From Asterias rubens (Eukaryota; Echinodermata; Asteroidea; Forcipulatida; Asteriidae), in NCBI RefSeq assembly GCF_902459465.1, contig NC_047082.1, positions 2,790,001 through 2,854,000 of the forward strand: 64,000 nt of DNA. Direction: 5' to 3'. Shown here piece by piece: positions 33,241 through 43,560 of the stretch; the stretch's first letter is position 1, and every line of letters starts with the position of its first letter. The notes beneath the pieces are model-generated. The model was not told where the DNA came from and did no database searches. It saw only the letters and a program-made list of their open reading frames with translations. The translations under genes were made by a program, and so were the position numbers.

Positions 33241-33410
33241 CAAGCTTATAGTCAATAAAGTATTGTTATGTTTTTCTATAAGGTTCATGTAGTAGCTTTG
33301 TATATATTTATACTTTTTTCTTTCAATTGGTTTTCCGGTTTTGCGCCATGAGCATCTTGTGTGATGGATACCTGCGCATTATAAATATTCATGTTATTAT
33401 TGTGGGTTTT

Positions 33411-33625
33411 TTTCCATTTCGTTTATTCTGGTTTTGCAGCCAAGAACTCTCAGAAAACCAAACTTAATTTTTATACATGTACTAACCAAGAACACAATGG
33501 AGAGAAGAAGTTTCAGTTTTAGATGTGGACGGAAAACCCAAGAGACTTATTCAAAGGAAAAACCCCACAGTCAAGTAGGGACTGAAAACCCAATCCAAGT
33601 TGTGCTCCCGGTGTGATTGGAACCA
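33411..33625 (+). repeat. Dispersed repeat with AGTTTCAGTTTTAGATGTGG
   Basis: A copy of the sequence at 55130-55300. Shared words include CTCTCAGAAAACCAAACTTA and AAGAAGTTTCAGTTTTAGAT. Possibly the 3' end of a retroelement. The open frame across it is chance. Confidence 0.55.
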
Positions 33626-33738
33626 GGTTCCTATAGGTGTATTTGTTTGTTATTAATGTTACTTGTAGCTTGGAAGAAGTTGCCGTTTTAATTAAACCAG
33701 TTAACTTTCCTTCTTAAAGGCTAGTAATATTTAGTGAC

Positions 33739-34160
33739 AGTTAGGGAACTTTTGTGACACTAAGCGGCAGTAGAGTTACCAAGTAACCCAGGTCAAACTT
33801 CCAGTTGAACCTAGTTAAACTGGGTTTAACTGGAACTAGTTGAAACCAGTTGATAAACTAGTTAAACACAGTTAAAACCAGTTGCTTTAATATGGAAAAT
33901 GGACAGAAACCAACTGGTTTATAATTTCAACCTAGTTGAACACAGTTAAAACTAGTCCAAACCAGTTGGTTAATATGGAAAATGGACGAGTTTGGTCACT
34001 ATCCAGTTGAACCAGTTGACACCAGTTAACTAGGTTCAACTGGAATTTTGACCTGGGAAATCCATTGTTCTCGGTAATGTGCACATGCTCAACTACGGAA
34101 ACAATGGAAGTTTACCCAGAAAGGCTGCTGCCACCTAGCATTCCAACGTTTCCCATAACC
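33739..34160. mobile_element. Fold-back MITE family B with a nested palindromic insertion
   Basis: The outer arms match family B: GTGACAGTTAGGGAACTTTT at the left and GCTGCCACCTAGCATTCC at the right. Between them, 33787-34055 is a second palindrome built from variants of CCAGTTGAACTAGTT. It begins CAGGTCAAACTTCCAGTTGA and ends TTCAACTGGAATTTTGACCTG. The inserted unit holds many internal ACCAGTT and AACTGG words, so it can fold in several registers. Confidence 0.75.
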
Positions 34161-34404
34161 AAAGCTTGCGTACTGTGCAGCGTAATATTATGGACAATAC
34201 AGATTCTTTAAACTGTATATTTTCTTCGTCCACTGGTGTAAAATGAATGACGAGAAAAATTTCAATTGTAAAAATAAAACGCATAAAAAAGAGTCTGTTA
34301 AACTTTCTGGAATTACAGATCATTCAAACTACCATGTTGCACATGTTTAAATGATTGATAAGGAATAAATACATCAGAGTTTGAAAGTCAAGAATCTCAC
34401 TCAC
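34161..34404. other. Unassigned spacer, partly shared with 39360-39514
   Basis: Words such as GTAAAATGAATGACGA and AATAAATACATCAGAGTTTG occur at both sites, so this belongs to the duplicated block downstream of TRIM copies. No gene is visible. Confidence 0.5.
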
Positions 34405-34547
34405 CTCTCATTGTGAGCTTTCTGTTTCTTGTAAGAGCCAACTCTCCCTGATAGCGTCTTCAGAGCTTCGCTTGTAAAGTCCTCAGCATCTGACCTAGGA
34501 GTCTGAGACTCACTTAGGATCTTGTGTGAAGACAAGATGAGGATCGC
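34405..34547 (-). other. 143-nt exon-like segment, intact copy
   Basis: On the minus strand it lies between TTTTATGTCAG and GAGAG|GTGAGTGA. The frame is open for all 47 codons and includes SESQTPRSDAEDFTSEALK and ends KKQKAHNER. Compared with 1890-2032, the stop is replaced by Leu. It is convergent with TRIM copy 2 upstream. It may be a coding exon of an unrecognised gene or part of a duplicated fragment. No neighbouring exon in phase was found. Confidence 0.45.
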
Positions 34548-34594
34548 CTGACATAAAAGAAGATGAGAGTACAGGATAAAAGATCCAAAGATTA

Positions 34595-34760
34595 TAAAAA
34601 TGTCTTTGGGGAGTAGCACGGTCTAAAAAAGGAAAAAGAAATGTATTATTAGCAAGCTTTGTTTACACATCCATTCAACCAACCACAACAATAACCTCTA
34701 TGCTTTTAAAATCCTACAAACAAACCCATATCAAGTCAGTTCCATTCCTGTGATAAAAAT
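34595..34760 (-). repeat. Cassette-flank repeat, reversed fragment
   Basis: The reverse complement of 1680-1850 (CATCCATTCAACCAACCACA and CCTCTATGCTTTTAAAATCC). Confidence 0.65.
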
Positions 34761-34762
34761 TC

Positions 34763-34797
34763 TGATCGGACAATCTTTGTCTGGATTACTTCTGGAG
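34763..34797 (-). pseudogene. Fragment of candidate exon a
   Basis: The minus strand reads TTCTCCAG then AAGTAATCCAGACAAAGATT, matching the acceptor and first 30 nt at 8236-8275. The fragment stops abruptly after TGTCCGATCAG. Confidence 0.45.
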
Positions 34798-35129
34798 AAG
34801 AAAAAAGAAATGACAAGGGGTAATAGTAAGTTCAGCAGTTTTTATCAAATTTAGGCAGAAAAATTGAAAAAATCACAAGGGGTAAGTCCAGCAGTTTTAT
34901 CAAATTTTGATTCTGTATTTGACACCCTTGAATTTCTGCAACTCTGTCTGTATCGAGCCTCACATCAATTGCACACTGGGATATGAATATATGATGTAAT
35001 TAAGGTATTGGTTTAGAAAGAAAAAAATGTTTTCAACACCAACTACCTGTTGGTTGCATTTTCAAGAACTCTTGCAAGAACTCAGAACATGAGACCATGC
35101 TTCAGATCCTCATCTTCATCACACATACT
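34798..35129. other. Unassigned spacer, partly shared with 7440-7600
   Basis: Words GGGGTAAGTCCAGCAGTTTT and TCTGTATTTGACACCCTTGA are reverse-complement matches to 7480-7560. No gene. Confidence 0.5.
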
Positions 35130-35310
35130 CTATGTTAAAGAAACTCGTCTGGCAAGCTACGGAGACTGGCCTGTTCCAGCTGCACGCCGCGTCTCTGAAA
35201 TTCGTTGCCAGACAAGCTGAGAGACACACCTGATCTGTCAACATTCAAGAACAACCTCACGACTAATCTATTTAGTTTGTCCGCTTGCTAGCATCCAGCG
35301 CCTTTCAATG
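35130..35310 (+). pseudogene. LINE reverse transcriptase C-terminal remnant
   Basis: The frame reads TPRL, stop, NSLPDKLRDTPDLSTFKNNL, then TTNLFS. The stop (TGA) sits exactly where a conserved Trp (TGG) of the WN-LP motif is expected. This is a nonsense-mutated end of a non-LTR retrotransposon ORF2, about 50 codons long. Confidence 0.65.
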
Positions 35311-35319
35311 GTTTTATTT

Positions 35320-35740
35320 CAGATACTGTGCGCCTTTTAAATTGTATGTTATAGTTATTAATATCAACTAACTACATGTATCTAAAAGATTGTAATGTGA
35401 TATCATATTCAACTCAGAAACCAACACCAAGTCTTGGGATATCTTTTATGCCATGATATTGCTACTTGCAATATCATTCATTTTTTGTAAAATGAATGAC
35501 ATAGTTCTAAGTCAGGATTTGAAACAAGATTTTCTAAATATGAATGTGGTCTGCAAATATGCAACTACTTCCCTTTTTCAGTTTAACAATAATATGTCAT
35601 GGTAAATGGACAGTAGTAAATGGAGTCATGAGGCTTTTCAAATTGTTGTGAAAAAAGGCAGATTGACTAGAGCAGGATTTGAACCTGAAACCACCAGGTT
35701 TAAACACAAGGCCCTTCTAGGTAAAAACAGCCTTACCTGA
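35320..35740 (-). repeat. Repeat R copy 3 (reversed)
   Basis: The reverse complement of 6683-7300, with GGATTTGAACCTGAAACCAC and AAGGCCCTTCTAGG. The LINE remnant abuts its far end. Confidence 0.65.
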
Positions 35741-36734
35741 ATCATGATATTTTTAGAACAACATACAGTGTAGAGGATGTTCTTTGAGTTGTATTATTTG
35801 TGGTAAATCTTACAAAGAAAGTAAAAGTCAATGTTTCTCATCACTGATAAAAGGAAGGTATTGTTTGTTCTAAATACTGCTCAATAACAGTGAACAATCT
35901 TCAAACATAATAAGATACACTGTCGTCAACATTTTATCAATCATCATGCTTGAAGACAATTAAAGAAACAGTGCAACATCGGCTTGAGAATTTATCGCCA
36001 AGTTTTTGCTTAGTTGGAAAATTGAATAAAACTACCACATCTTCAATACCTTGACCCTTTTTTCGCTGGGAGAACTGGTTATACAACTTATTGTTGATAA
36101 AAATACCTAGACTAGAATACTATACCAATTTGAATTCATTCTGAATGAGTAAAGTTCATGATTAACGCATCGTTATCTCAATGTACATCACATTGAGTGT
36201 GTTTAAAGTCCATGTTTATTTACATATAATGTTCGATACGTCACGACAGCCCAGACAATTTCAGAGAACTGCTAATCATAATTTAGTGGTTTTAGGGTGT
36301 GTCAGACAACCTTTGATTATAAAGTTACAATAGAAGCAAGGTGTTGTATGTGCTGTACATTTGTTGTTGACACATTGCGACTGAAAATAAATCAGCTCTT
36401 GTATCGTGTTTTGTAACACATACTGTCATCACCACAATCCTCAAATACAGCTTATATTACCTTGGATGACAAGAAAGCTTGGACTTTGAGTAAGTTGGAT
36501 AATGTTTACCTTAAATTTTCTTTTAGGATGTGTCCTATAGATTTAGACATTTTTACAATCACTACCACATAGATCCTTGTCCGTGTAACATGAGTATTGT
36601 GCCATCCTATATTTTGCCATGTTTTTAATGCTGCAATGTTGGACCCTCCAAAATGGAAATAAATACAGGATGGGTACCAGTATATTGATTTTTAATGTTT
36701 ATTTCTAAGTGTCACTCCCAAAAAATCCCAGGCC
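35741..36734. other. Unassigned spacer
   Basis: AT-rich DNA. Parts near 36130-36310 are reverse-complement matches of 7000-7160 (CATTGAGTGTGTTTAAAGTC and GGTTTTAGGGTGTGTCAG), so the duplicated block extends here. No gene is supported. Confidence 0.45.
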
Positions 36735-36812
36735 AGGAATTATATTTTTTGAAAAGGGCAAGGTCGTTTTATTTAGCAAAGGGCACTTTTGAGGGGCACC
36801 AAGGCCAAGACT
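36735..36812 (+). repeat. Dispersed GGGGCACCAAGGCCAAGAC repeat
   Basis: Matches 2290-2385 through GGGGCACCAAGGCCAAGAC. It is immediately followed by a fold-back element. Confidence 0.5.
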
Positions 36813-36946
36813 AAGGCCGTGTCCGAAACGGCGTCTTCGGCTACAGCTACGTCTAGATCAGCGCGTCTGTCAGTGTTGAAGAATAGGCAGACGCGCGCGA
36901 TCTAGCCGTAGCTGTAGCCGAAGTCGCCGTTTCGGACACGGCCTCA
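36813..36946. mobile_element. Fold-back MITE family E, near-perfect hairpin
   Basis: The left arm reads GGCCGTGTCCGAAACGGCG then CGGCTACAGCTACG; the right arm is its complement, GTAGCTGTAGCCGAAG then CGCCGTTTCGGACACGGCC. The arms are about 55 bp with a short AT-rich loop. A decayed copy lies at about 62985-63095. Despite GC-richness it is not a promoter. Confidence 0.85.
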
Positions 36947-38000
36947 GATGCACTGGCCTCCATGGCCTGCGTGTAGTTCAAGACTGGCAACCCATGTCGC
37001 TTGTTTGTCTAAACAAGGCAAGGTTGGTTGGTGTTTACTTGGAGTCGTCAACGATATTAAGAAGTTTCTTTTTGAAATAGGGTTTTCGAAGAATGGGGTG
37101 AATAAGTTTCTGTGTCTTTTTTGTGTTTATAAAAGATGTACAACTTTGTAATCTATCATAAATCTAGGTTAAAACATCAAATAGAGACAGACAATCTTGT
37201 TGAGTATCTTTGAAAACCACCCTAGTTAAAGAGAGCTTGCATTACTAAATGGACTGGCTGCACCAGTAATAGCCTATCACAAACCAGCAGAACAGAGGTC
37301 ATGGTGGTCTGTAACTCCTTAGCCAAATGTCCAACCAAATCGTGAAAAAATTGAAAATTTCCAAAGAGTTCAGTATTTTCAGCCCAGTTGCAATTTGCTA
37401 CGATTCGACATCACCCAAGTTGTCTTCAAGCAAGTTCAGATTTCTTTGTTAAGGTCTCTTTAACGGTCAAGATGCGCAATAATACCATCGTTTTTTCAAT
37501 TTATACAGTTGCACCTCCAAAAAAGACACTGAAAACATTTACAGATAAATTTTGTGACTGACAAATAAAGTAAGTTATCACACAAGCGCGAGTGGAATAT
37601 GAAAATATAGCGCGTCTGTTATTCCACAAACACGCATGTGATAACAAATTTATTTTCCAGCCTCATTTAAGCCAACCTTAAGTTTAAAATTTCAGAGCGT
37701 AATATCATGACGAACAGCATGCATGCGCAAAGTTTAGAATGTAATTTTTGCACTAACGTGTTGACACTCAGAGTGCAACATAAAAACTGGGAGTAGGTTA
37801 TCTCTTGATATCACACTCCGGTTCCAGCAACTGATTGGAGGATTAGCGCGTACTGGAAGATAATGATTTATATTGTTCACCAGTAACTGTTGAGGTAAAA
37901 ACAACAACAACAACAAAACAGCAAAACCAAAACCCTGTAATCTATTAATCCAAAGTAGATTAGTTCAATGTTGGTATTTTCCTCTTTTTTTCTAATTTAC
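36947..38000. other. Unassigned spacer upstream of the broken TRIM copy
   Basis: No gene is supported. CGCGAGTG and TATAGCGCGTCTGTTATTCC near 37590-37640 form a weak inverted repeat (TTATCACACAAGCGCG/CACGCATGTGATAAC). Confidence 0.4.
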
Positions 38001-38037
38001 AGGTTAACAGTTCAAACTATTTCAACATTCATACAAC

Positions 38038-38364
38038 ATGGCTGAAAGAATAACAGTCGAGTCAGTCTTAAAGAAACATCTTGAGTGTCCACTCTGCATG
38101 GACCGCTTCAAGGAGCCCAAAATGCTGAAGTGTTCTCATTCATATTGCCTGAAATGCCTCCAACAAATTGCAGAGACTAAGCCAACTAGTACAAAACTAA
38201 CATGCCCAGTGTGTCGCGCCGAAACTTCACTCATTGGAAAAGGAGTTGCTGATCTACCAACTGACTTTAAAATTACTTCTTTGTTAGATGAAATAGATCA
38301 GCATTAGACTGAACTACAAACAAACAACAAGAAACTCATCCACCTAGCAAGGGGTCTGTTTCTA
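38038..38364 (+). pseudogene. Truncated TRIM gene (TRIM copy 3)
   Basis: It starts at an ATG after a leader like that of copy 1 (TTTACAGGTTAACAGTTCAA). It encodes an apparently complete RING (CPLC...CSH...C..C...CPVC) but lacks four codons just before the first Cys. A TAG after DEIDQH stops the frame at 89 residues. Homology continues past the stop to about 38364 (GGGGTCTGTTTCTAAATC, the start of the B-box linker) with a small frame disturbance, then ends where repeat R begins. B-box, coiled coil and propeller are absent. If expressed it could make a lone RING peptide, but decay is more likely. Confidence 0.85.
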
Positions 38365-38365
38365 A

Positions 38366-38750
38366 ATCTTAACATCAACTAACCATGTATTTGAAAGATT
38401 GTAATCTGATATCATATTCAACTCAGAAACCAACATTAAGGTCTTCCGTCTTGGGATATCTTTTATGTCATGATGTTGCTACTTGGAACAGCATTCACAA
38501 GTTAAGCTTTGAAACAAGATTTTATAACTATGAATGTGGTACTGCAAATATAAATACTTCCCATTCCAATTTAACCATAGAGCATGGTAAATGGACAGTA
38601 ATAAATGGAGTAATGAGGCTTTTCAAATTGTGGTGAAAAAAAGACAGATTGACTAGAGAAGGATTTGAACCTGAAACCACCAGGTTTAAATACAAGGCCC
38701 TTCTAGGAAAAATAGCCCGACTTGAAAAATGATATTTTGAGAATAGCATA
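38366..38750 (-). repeat. Repeat R copy 4 (reversed), at the break of TRIM copy 3
   Basis: The reverse complement of repeat R, with AAAGATTGTAATCTGATATC at its start and GGATTTGAACCTGAAACCAC near its end. Its edge coincides with the loss of TRIM homology. Confidence 0.65.
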
Positions 38751-39043
38751 TAGTGTAGAGGTAAAATGATAACTCATATTGGTCACATTTTCTTTGAGTT
38801 GTATTATTTGTGGTAAATTTTAAAAAGAAGGTAAAAGGAGTGAAGTGTAGCATATAGTAAGCGCAAATTCAGTTTTAAAGAAATATCTCAACTTTGCTAT
38901 TAAAGCAAACTCTATATTGATAAAGCAATTTTTTAAAGAATTATTTCTTATAATGCACAAATGTTATATTTGTTAAATTCATGGCTTGGCAAAAGTTGCC
39001 TGTGTTAATTAAACATGTTAACTTTCCATCTCAATGATTATAT
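38751..39043. other. Unassigned spacer
   Basis: AT-rich; partly shared with the 2600-2900 region. No gene. Confidence 0.4.
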
Positions 39044-39345
39044 ACCCCCTTGTAACTCAGGCAGCGAACTCACATGTGCCTATCCTGGGTGTCTTTTTGG
39101 GTGTCAAAATCGTATACAAACATGCACAAAAGAGAGTTGACACCCAAAATTACGCACATTGTTCGGAGGCGCAATCGTTCTGTATTGTGTAAGAAATCAA
39201 TAACTCCCCCTTGCATAACGCGAAATGCTACAGGTACGCTGAGGTCACGCCCACGCTTTTATGCACAGAGAACAGCTATTCCAATGATCTGCCTCCTTTT
39301 TGAGAGTGTGCAAGTTTATGTACCACGCGAATCTTGAAGCTGTAT
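39044..39345. mobile_element. MITE family C, copy 1 (degraded ends)
   Basis: The interior matches 50573-50866: CATGTGCCTATCCTGGGTGT, GTGTCAAAATCGTATACAAA and CACAAAAGAGAGTTGACACC. The end sequences are eroded here. Open frames inside are chance. Confidence 0.65.
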
Positions 39346-39514
39346 AATTTCTCTTTCCATAATACGCTGTAAAATGAATGACGATATATATTTTTCAGTT
39401 GTATAAATAAAACGCATAAATGTGTGGAACTTTCTGGAGTTACAGACTTTCAACCTAAAAGTTATTGGTATGAAATAAATACATCAGAGTTTGAAAGTCA
39501 AGAATCTCACTCAC

Positions 39515-39657
39515 CTCTCATTGTGAGCTTTCTGTGTCTTGTAAGAACCAACTCTCCCTGATAGTGTCTTTAGAGCTTCACCTGTAAAGTCCTCAGCATC
39601 TGACCTGGGAGTCTGGGATTCACTTAGGATCTCGTGTGAAGACAAGGTGGGGATCAC
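39515..39657 (-). other. 143-nt exon-like segment, intact copy
   Basis: Minus strand, acceptor TTTTATGTCAG and donor GAGAG|GTGAGTGA. Open for 47 codons, with SESQTPRSDAEDFTGEALK and a terminus TQKAHNER. It differs from 34405-34547 by a few replacements and no indels. It lies downstream of and convergent with the broken TRIM copy. Confidence 0.45.
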
Positions 39658-39689
39658 CTGACATAAAAGATGATCAGAGTACAGGATAA

Positions 39690-40010
39690 AAGATCTAAAG
39701 ATTGTAAAAATGTCTTTGAGGAGCTGAAGGGTTTAAATACAGAGGAAGAAATTCCACATATCACTTTCAAGCTTTGCTTACACATCCCTCCAACCAACCA
39801 CAAATAAGCTTTACTACTTTTCTACTACGGTTCTGTTTCTGTGATAAACACTCTAACAGAGCCAGCCATTAATAAACACGACCTTAATAGCAACCTTCAC
39901 ATAATATTCTTTCAAATTTGATGAATATCCAACCACCAACCACCACACAGAACCCCTTGAGCAGAATTTATGCATTGTAGGGTTCAAACAAGGAGGAAGA
40001 AATTAATAAT
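39690..40010 (-). repeat. Cassette-flank repeat, reversed copy
   Basis: The reverse complement of 1560-1850, including TGTTTCTGTGATAAACACTC and ATTTGATGAATATCCAACC. Confidence 0.65.
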
Positions 40011-40014
40011 AATA

Positions 40015-40215
40015 ATGTACAGCACTTATAAAGCGCACAGAATCTGACAAAGAAAATGCCATTCAAGGGCGCCGGTTCCGAAAGTCAAGAGTCCATGATT
40101 AAGATAACTGTTTGAAGAGATGTGTTTTGAGCTGCCGTTTGAAGGTTGAGGGATTACTTTGTGTTCTGAGGGCAAGCGGCAGTGAGTTCCAAAGACGAGG
40201 TGCAATGCTGGAGAA
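40015..40215 (-). mobile_element. Dispersed retroposon-like fragment
   Basis: It begins with the tail-like AATAATAATAATGTACAGCA and CACTTATAAAGCGCACAG. It then carries GAGATGTGTTTTGAGCTGCC and GCGGCAGTGAGTTCCAAAGA-like sequence, a dispersed element type I associate with deuterostome genomes. It is inserted between two pieces of the cassette-flank repeat. Confidence 0.55.
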
Positions 40216-40680
40216 TGCGTATTAATATCAAGCTTTGCTTTTATACACATACCTTCAACCAACTACATCTCTATGCTTTTCAAAACAGGCCAACAAACCC
40301 ATATCAAGTCAGTTCCATTTGTGTGATACACATTCTAACAGAGCCAGCCAATAAACATGCCCTTAGCAACCTTCACATAATAACCTGTCAAATTTGATGA
40401 ATATCCAACCTACACACAAATCCCCAGAATTTAATTTTTTCATCCAAAGCAAGTCTACTTAAAGTTATTCATGCATTAAGCACATTCAACCACCACAAAG
40501 AACTTAAAATAGATTTTTTTTTTCACATACGCCACATCCATAGTCAGACTGAACTAGTAACAACTAAGGTGTGTCACTCTACCATAGTCCAACAAATTGT
40601 TGATTGAAATTCTGTGTTTCAAGCCATTGTCTTAGTTTCTTCCAATTCAAGTAAGTTATTTACAGTATAGATAAAGTCAA
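40216..40680 (-). repeat. Cassette-flank repeat, reversed second piece
   Basis: It continues the reverse complement of the flank unit (CATATCAAGTCAGTTCCATT, TTTCTTCCAATTCAAGTAAG). It leads toward TRIM copy 4 as 29800-30110 leads toward TRIM copy 2. Confidence 0.65.
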
Positions 40681-41300
40681 GGGAAACCAGAGTAGGATTT
40701 ATTGAGTTATTTTGAGAAATATTGTACACCATCCAATGTGTCAGTTTCTCTATTCATGTCTCACTCGACTGTACAATTTGGACAGATGGATAATATGATC
40801 AAACTCTTTACTCAAAGTGTATTTATTTATGGAATAAAACACAGCAGAAAAGATAGCCAAATATTTTGTTCATATGATACGGAAAAATTCATAAAAAGCA
40901 CGGCTGCCCTTCAGCAAACTATGTCTTCATGCAGCAGTACACAACAGTTTAGAAAAAGTGTTCGATTATTTGACTGTTAAGTTTATCAAATTTATGATTT
41001 AGGATGTTCAACTTAAACACAAAACAGCAATGTGGTCTACTCCTGGGCTAGTAGATGTAAAGCAAATCAAATACAAACTTTTTCCGTGATGGGATATTGA
41101 CTTAAAAAGTGTGCTTTGTAAGGTCTCCTTGAAATCAGATCATTTCAATCCAACATGCCATATTAACGCTCATTGTTTCCCATTTAGACAACTGGGTCAA
41201 GAGAAGCAATTTATGGTTAAGTGCGCTACTCAAGATCGTGTTTTGAACCCACGCTCTGTACTTGAGTCTGATGCCCTAGACCGTTTGGATTGTTGATCTA
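40681..41300. other. Upstream region of TRIM copy 4, no separate gene
   Basis: It shares AGACAACTGGGTCAAGAGAAGCAATTTATGGTTAA-type sequence with 30355-30390, but lacks the MITE found there. A promoter must lie in or beyond this region; I could not place it. Confidence 0.45.
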
Positions 41301-41305
41301 TTTTT

Positions 41306-41360
41306 ATTTGTCATTAAATTTTCAGCTAAACAATTCAAGCTCTTTCACCGATCAAGCAAG
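41306..41360 (+). promoter_or_regulatory. TRIM copy 4 leader with 3' splice site
   Basis: TTTGTCATTAAATTTTCAG gives an acceptor at 41325, followed by CTAAACAATTCAAGCTCTTT and the ATG. It belongs to the same class as TRIM copy 2. Confidence 0.6.
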
Positions 41361-43157
41361 ATGGCTGAAAGAATAACAGTCGAGTCAGTCTTACAGAAGA
41401 TCAGCCACAGACATCTTGAATGTCAAATCTGCATGGACCGCTTCAAGGAGCCCAAAATGCTGGAGTGTTCTCATTCATTTTGTCTGGAGTGCCTTCAACA
41501 CCTAGCAGAGACTAACCCAACTAGTCCAACACTAATATGCCCATTGTGTCGAAGTCAAACTTCCTTGACTAAAAACAGAGTTTCTCAACTTTGTTCGGAC
41601 TTCAAAATGACTTCTTTGTTGGATGAAATAAGAGAGCATGAGACTGAATTACAAAGTCTACAAGAAATTCAACCACCTGGCAGAAAGGAATCCGTTTCTA
41701 AATGTAGCAAGCATACTGGCAAGGATGTTATCATGTACTGTGACTCATGCAAACAGTTGATATGCACAACTTGCATTGCAAAGGACCACAAAATGCATCC
41801 TGCCACTGAACTGAAAGAGGTTGTTGACAACTGCAAGAAGAAAGCCAATGAAATATTAGCAGCAGTAGCACAACATCACATAACTTTTAAGATTGCTATG
41901 GAAGACATAGGTATGTCTCGCAAGACATTAGATTCTATGTTTGCTGCCACCAAAGCACAGATCTCCAAGAAGGCAGATGAGAAGATTGCCAAAGAGGTTG
42001 CACGGATGAGACAGGAAGAGCACAAACTGATGTTGGAGTTAGCCCAGACTTATGAAGACAAAGCCACACAAATAGAAACTGCACTTACAACAAATAACAA
42101 TGAAATGACAAAAGCACAGAATATGCAAGTTGTAGTTAATCAACACATCAATGAAGTGAACTTCTGCGAGAATCTACAACTGATAGAGAAACTCTTGCAA
42201 GACCTCAAAGACTACACAGATATACAGCCCAAACAAGTGACCAGCGAATTGACTTACATTGACCTTGAAGATGATCAGAAATCATTCGGGAGACTGAGAA
42301 TAAAAGAAGAACAGAAACTAGGAGCAGCTTCTGCTTCAGACACAGCATGCAAACCCAAGACAAAACTGACATGGACACTGAAAACAGAAATAACCAGATA
42401 TAAGAACAGAGATAAACAAATACAAAACATATGCGCATCGAAGGCGGCTTCCTACTGCAATAGCGACATTGTCATCTGTGATTTAAAGAGCAGTATCTTG
42501 ATCAAAATATCAGTCGACAGCAGAGCCCAATCAAAGGTCCTCCCAAAAGAGCTGTCGATTAAAGGTCTCATTCATCCTAGAAGAGTGACTGTGAACAAGA
42601 AAGATGAGCTCATTGTTGTAGATAACACAAAAGTTAAGATCTTCAATAGAAAATACAAGTGTCTCAATTGTTTCACACTGAGTGGACAGCTAACGATCCA
42701 GCCATCATGTATAGCAGTGGATGACAATAATCACATAGCAGTGGGATATGTACATGGAGAAATCTCGCTGTACAGACAAGATGGATCCCTCATAAGTACA
42801 TTGCTTGCTCAAGGGATCGGTGGATTCTTAACTATCCACAAACAGCAACTCATCTACACCAACTGGGATGACAAGAAGTTAGTATCAATTGGCTACAATG
42901 GTGACATTGTATTCTCAGTAGATATCAATCGTAACATGTTGCCTCGTGGTTTATGTTGCGACAAGGATGGTAGCATCTATGTTGCTGCGTGGGATAAGCT
43001 ATCACCATCAGGTGACATCCATCATTACAGTCATGATGGCAAGTACATCGGATGTATCATTAAGGGCTGTGTTCATCCAAATGGTATAACATTCACACCA
43101 GCTGGTGATCTGGTTGTGGCTACGTATGCATCAGTTAAAATATACAAACAGGAGTAA
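41361..43157 (+). CDS. TRIM-type RING/B-box/coiled-coil/NHL-like protein (TRIM copy 4)
   Basis: A predicted E3 ligase of 598 residues in one coding exon. RING C21 to C63; B-box starting C115 (one residue later than copies 1 and 2); coiled coil about 150-290; C-terminal propeller with PSCIAVDDNN, PRGLCCDKDGSIYV and PNGITFTPAGDLVVA. The first 35 or so codons and the leader resemble copy 2, whereas everything from about codon 39 to beyond the stop is nearly identical to copy 5. Near-identity runs at least 100 bp past the stop, so this is a recent duplication or conversion product. No disabling change is seen. Confidence 0.93.
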   Translation: MAERITVESVLQKISHRHLECQICMDRFKEPKMLECSHSFCLECLQHLAETNPTSPTLICPLCRSQTSLTKNRVSQLCSDFKMTSLLDEIREHETELQSLQEIQPPGRKESVSKCSKHTGKDVIMYCDSCKQLICTTCIAKDHKMHPATELKEVVDNCKKKANEILAAVAQHHITFKIAMEDIGMSRKTLDSMFAATKAQISKKADEKIAKEVARMRQEEHKLMLELAQTYEDKATQIETALTTNNNEMTKAQNMQVVVNQHINEVNFCENLQLIEKLLQDLKDYTDIQPKQVTSELTYIDLEDDQKSFGRLRIKEEQKLGAASASDTACKPKTKLTWTLKTEITRYKNRDKQIQNICASKAASYCNSDIVICDLKSSILIKISVDSRAQSKVLPKELSIKGLIHPRRVTVNKKDELIVVDNTKVKIFNRKYKCLNCFTLSGQLTIQPSCIAVDDNNHIAVGYVHGEISLYRQDGSLISTLLAQGIGGFLTIHKQQLIYTNWDDKKLVSIGYNGDIVFSVDINRNMLPRGLCCDKDGSIYVAAWDKLSPSGDIHHYSHDGKYIGCIIKGCVHPNGITFTPAGDLVVATYASVKIYKQE

Positions 43158-43348
43158 AAACAGATTTTGGAAAAACTGAAGAAACAACAAGACACAGCAA
43201 GGATTGAACAAATCTATTTTGATTAATTCTAGGGAAAATCTGTGCACCATGTATTTTACTTAGTGTGCTGCACAAAATTTTGAAATTGGGCATGCCCACC
43301 CTGCACCGCCCAGCACCGCCCAAGGGGGCTTCAACACCGATTACTCAC

Positions 43349-43436
43349 CTTTCTGTTTCTTTGAATGTCTCCAAATCTCTCTGATAGTGTCTTCAGAGCT
43401 CACATTGCAGAGTCCTCAGCATCTGCCCTGTGAGGC
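43349..43436 (-). pseudogene. 143-nt exon family, decayed copy behind TRIM copy 4
   Basis: The minus strand keeps RADAEDSAM, a stop, then ALKTLSERFGD, and a donor-like AAAG|GTGAGTAA. The 5' part is lost. It is duplicated with the TRIM gene at 48516-48600. Confidence 0.5.
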
Positions 43437-43560
43437 TGAGACTAACTGTCGATCTGGCAGATCTTGGAAGTGCCATGAAAATGCTTCAGACTTTGCAAGG
43501 AAAGGCCAGGTGGACATGATGAGAGACACCTTTGATAAAAAGAGTGAAAACAAGTTGTTA

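Noticed and set aside
36813-36946. A CpG-rich promoter
   Set aside because: The GC-rich sequence is fully explained as a near-perfect fold-back element with a decayed sister at 62985.
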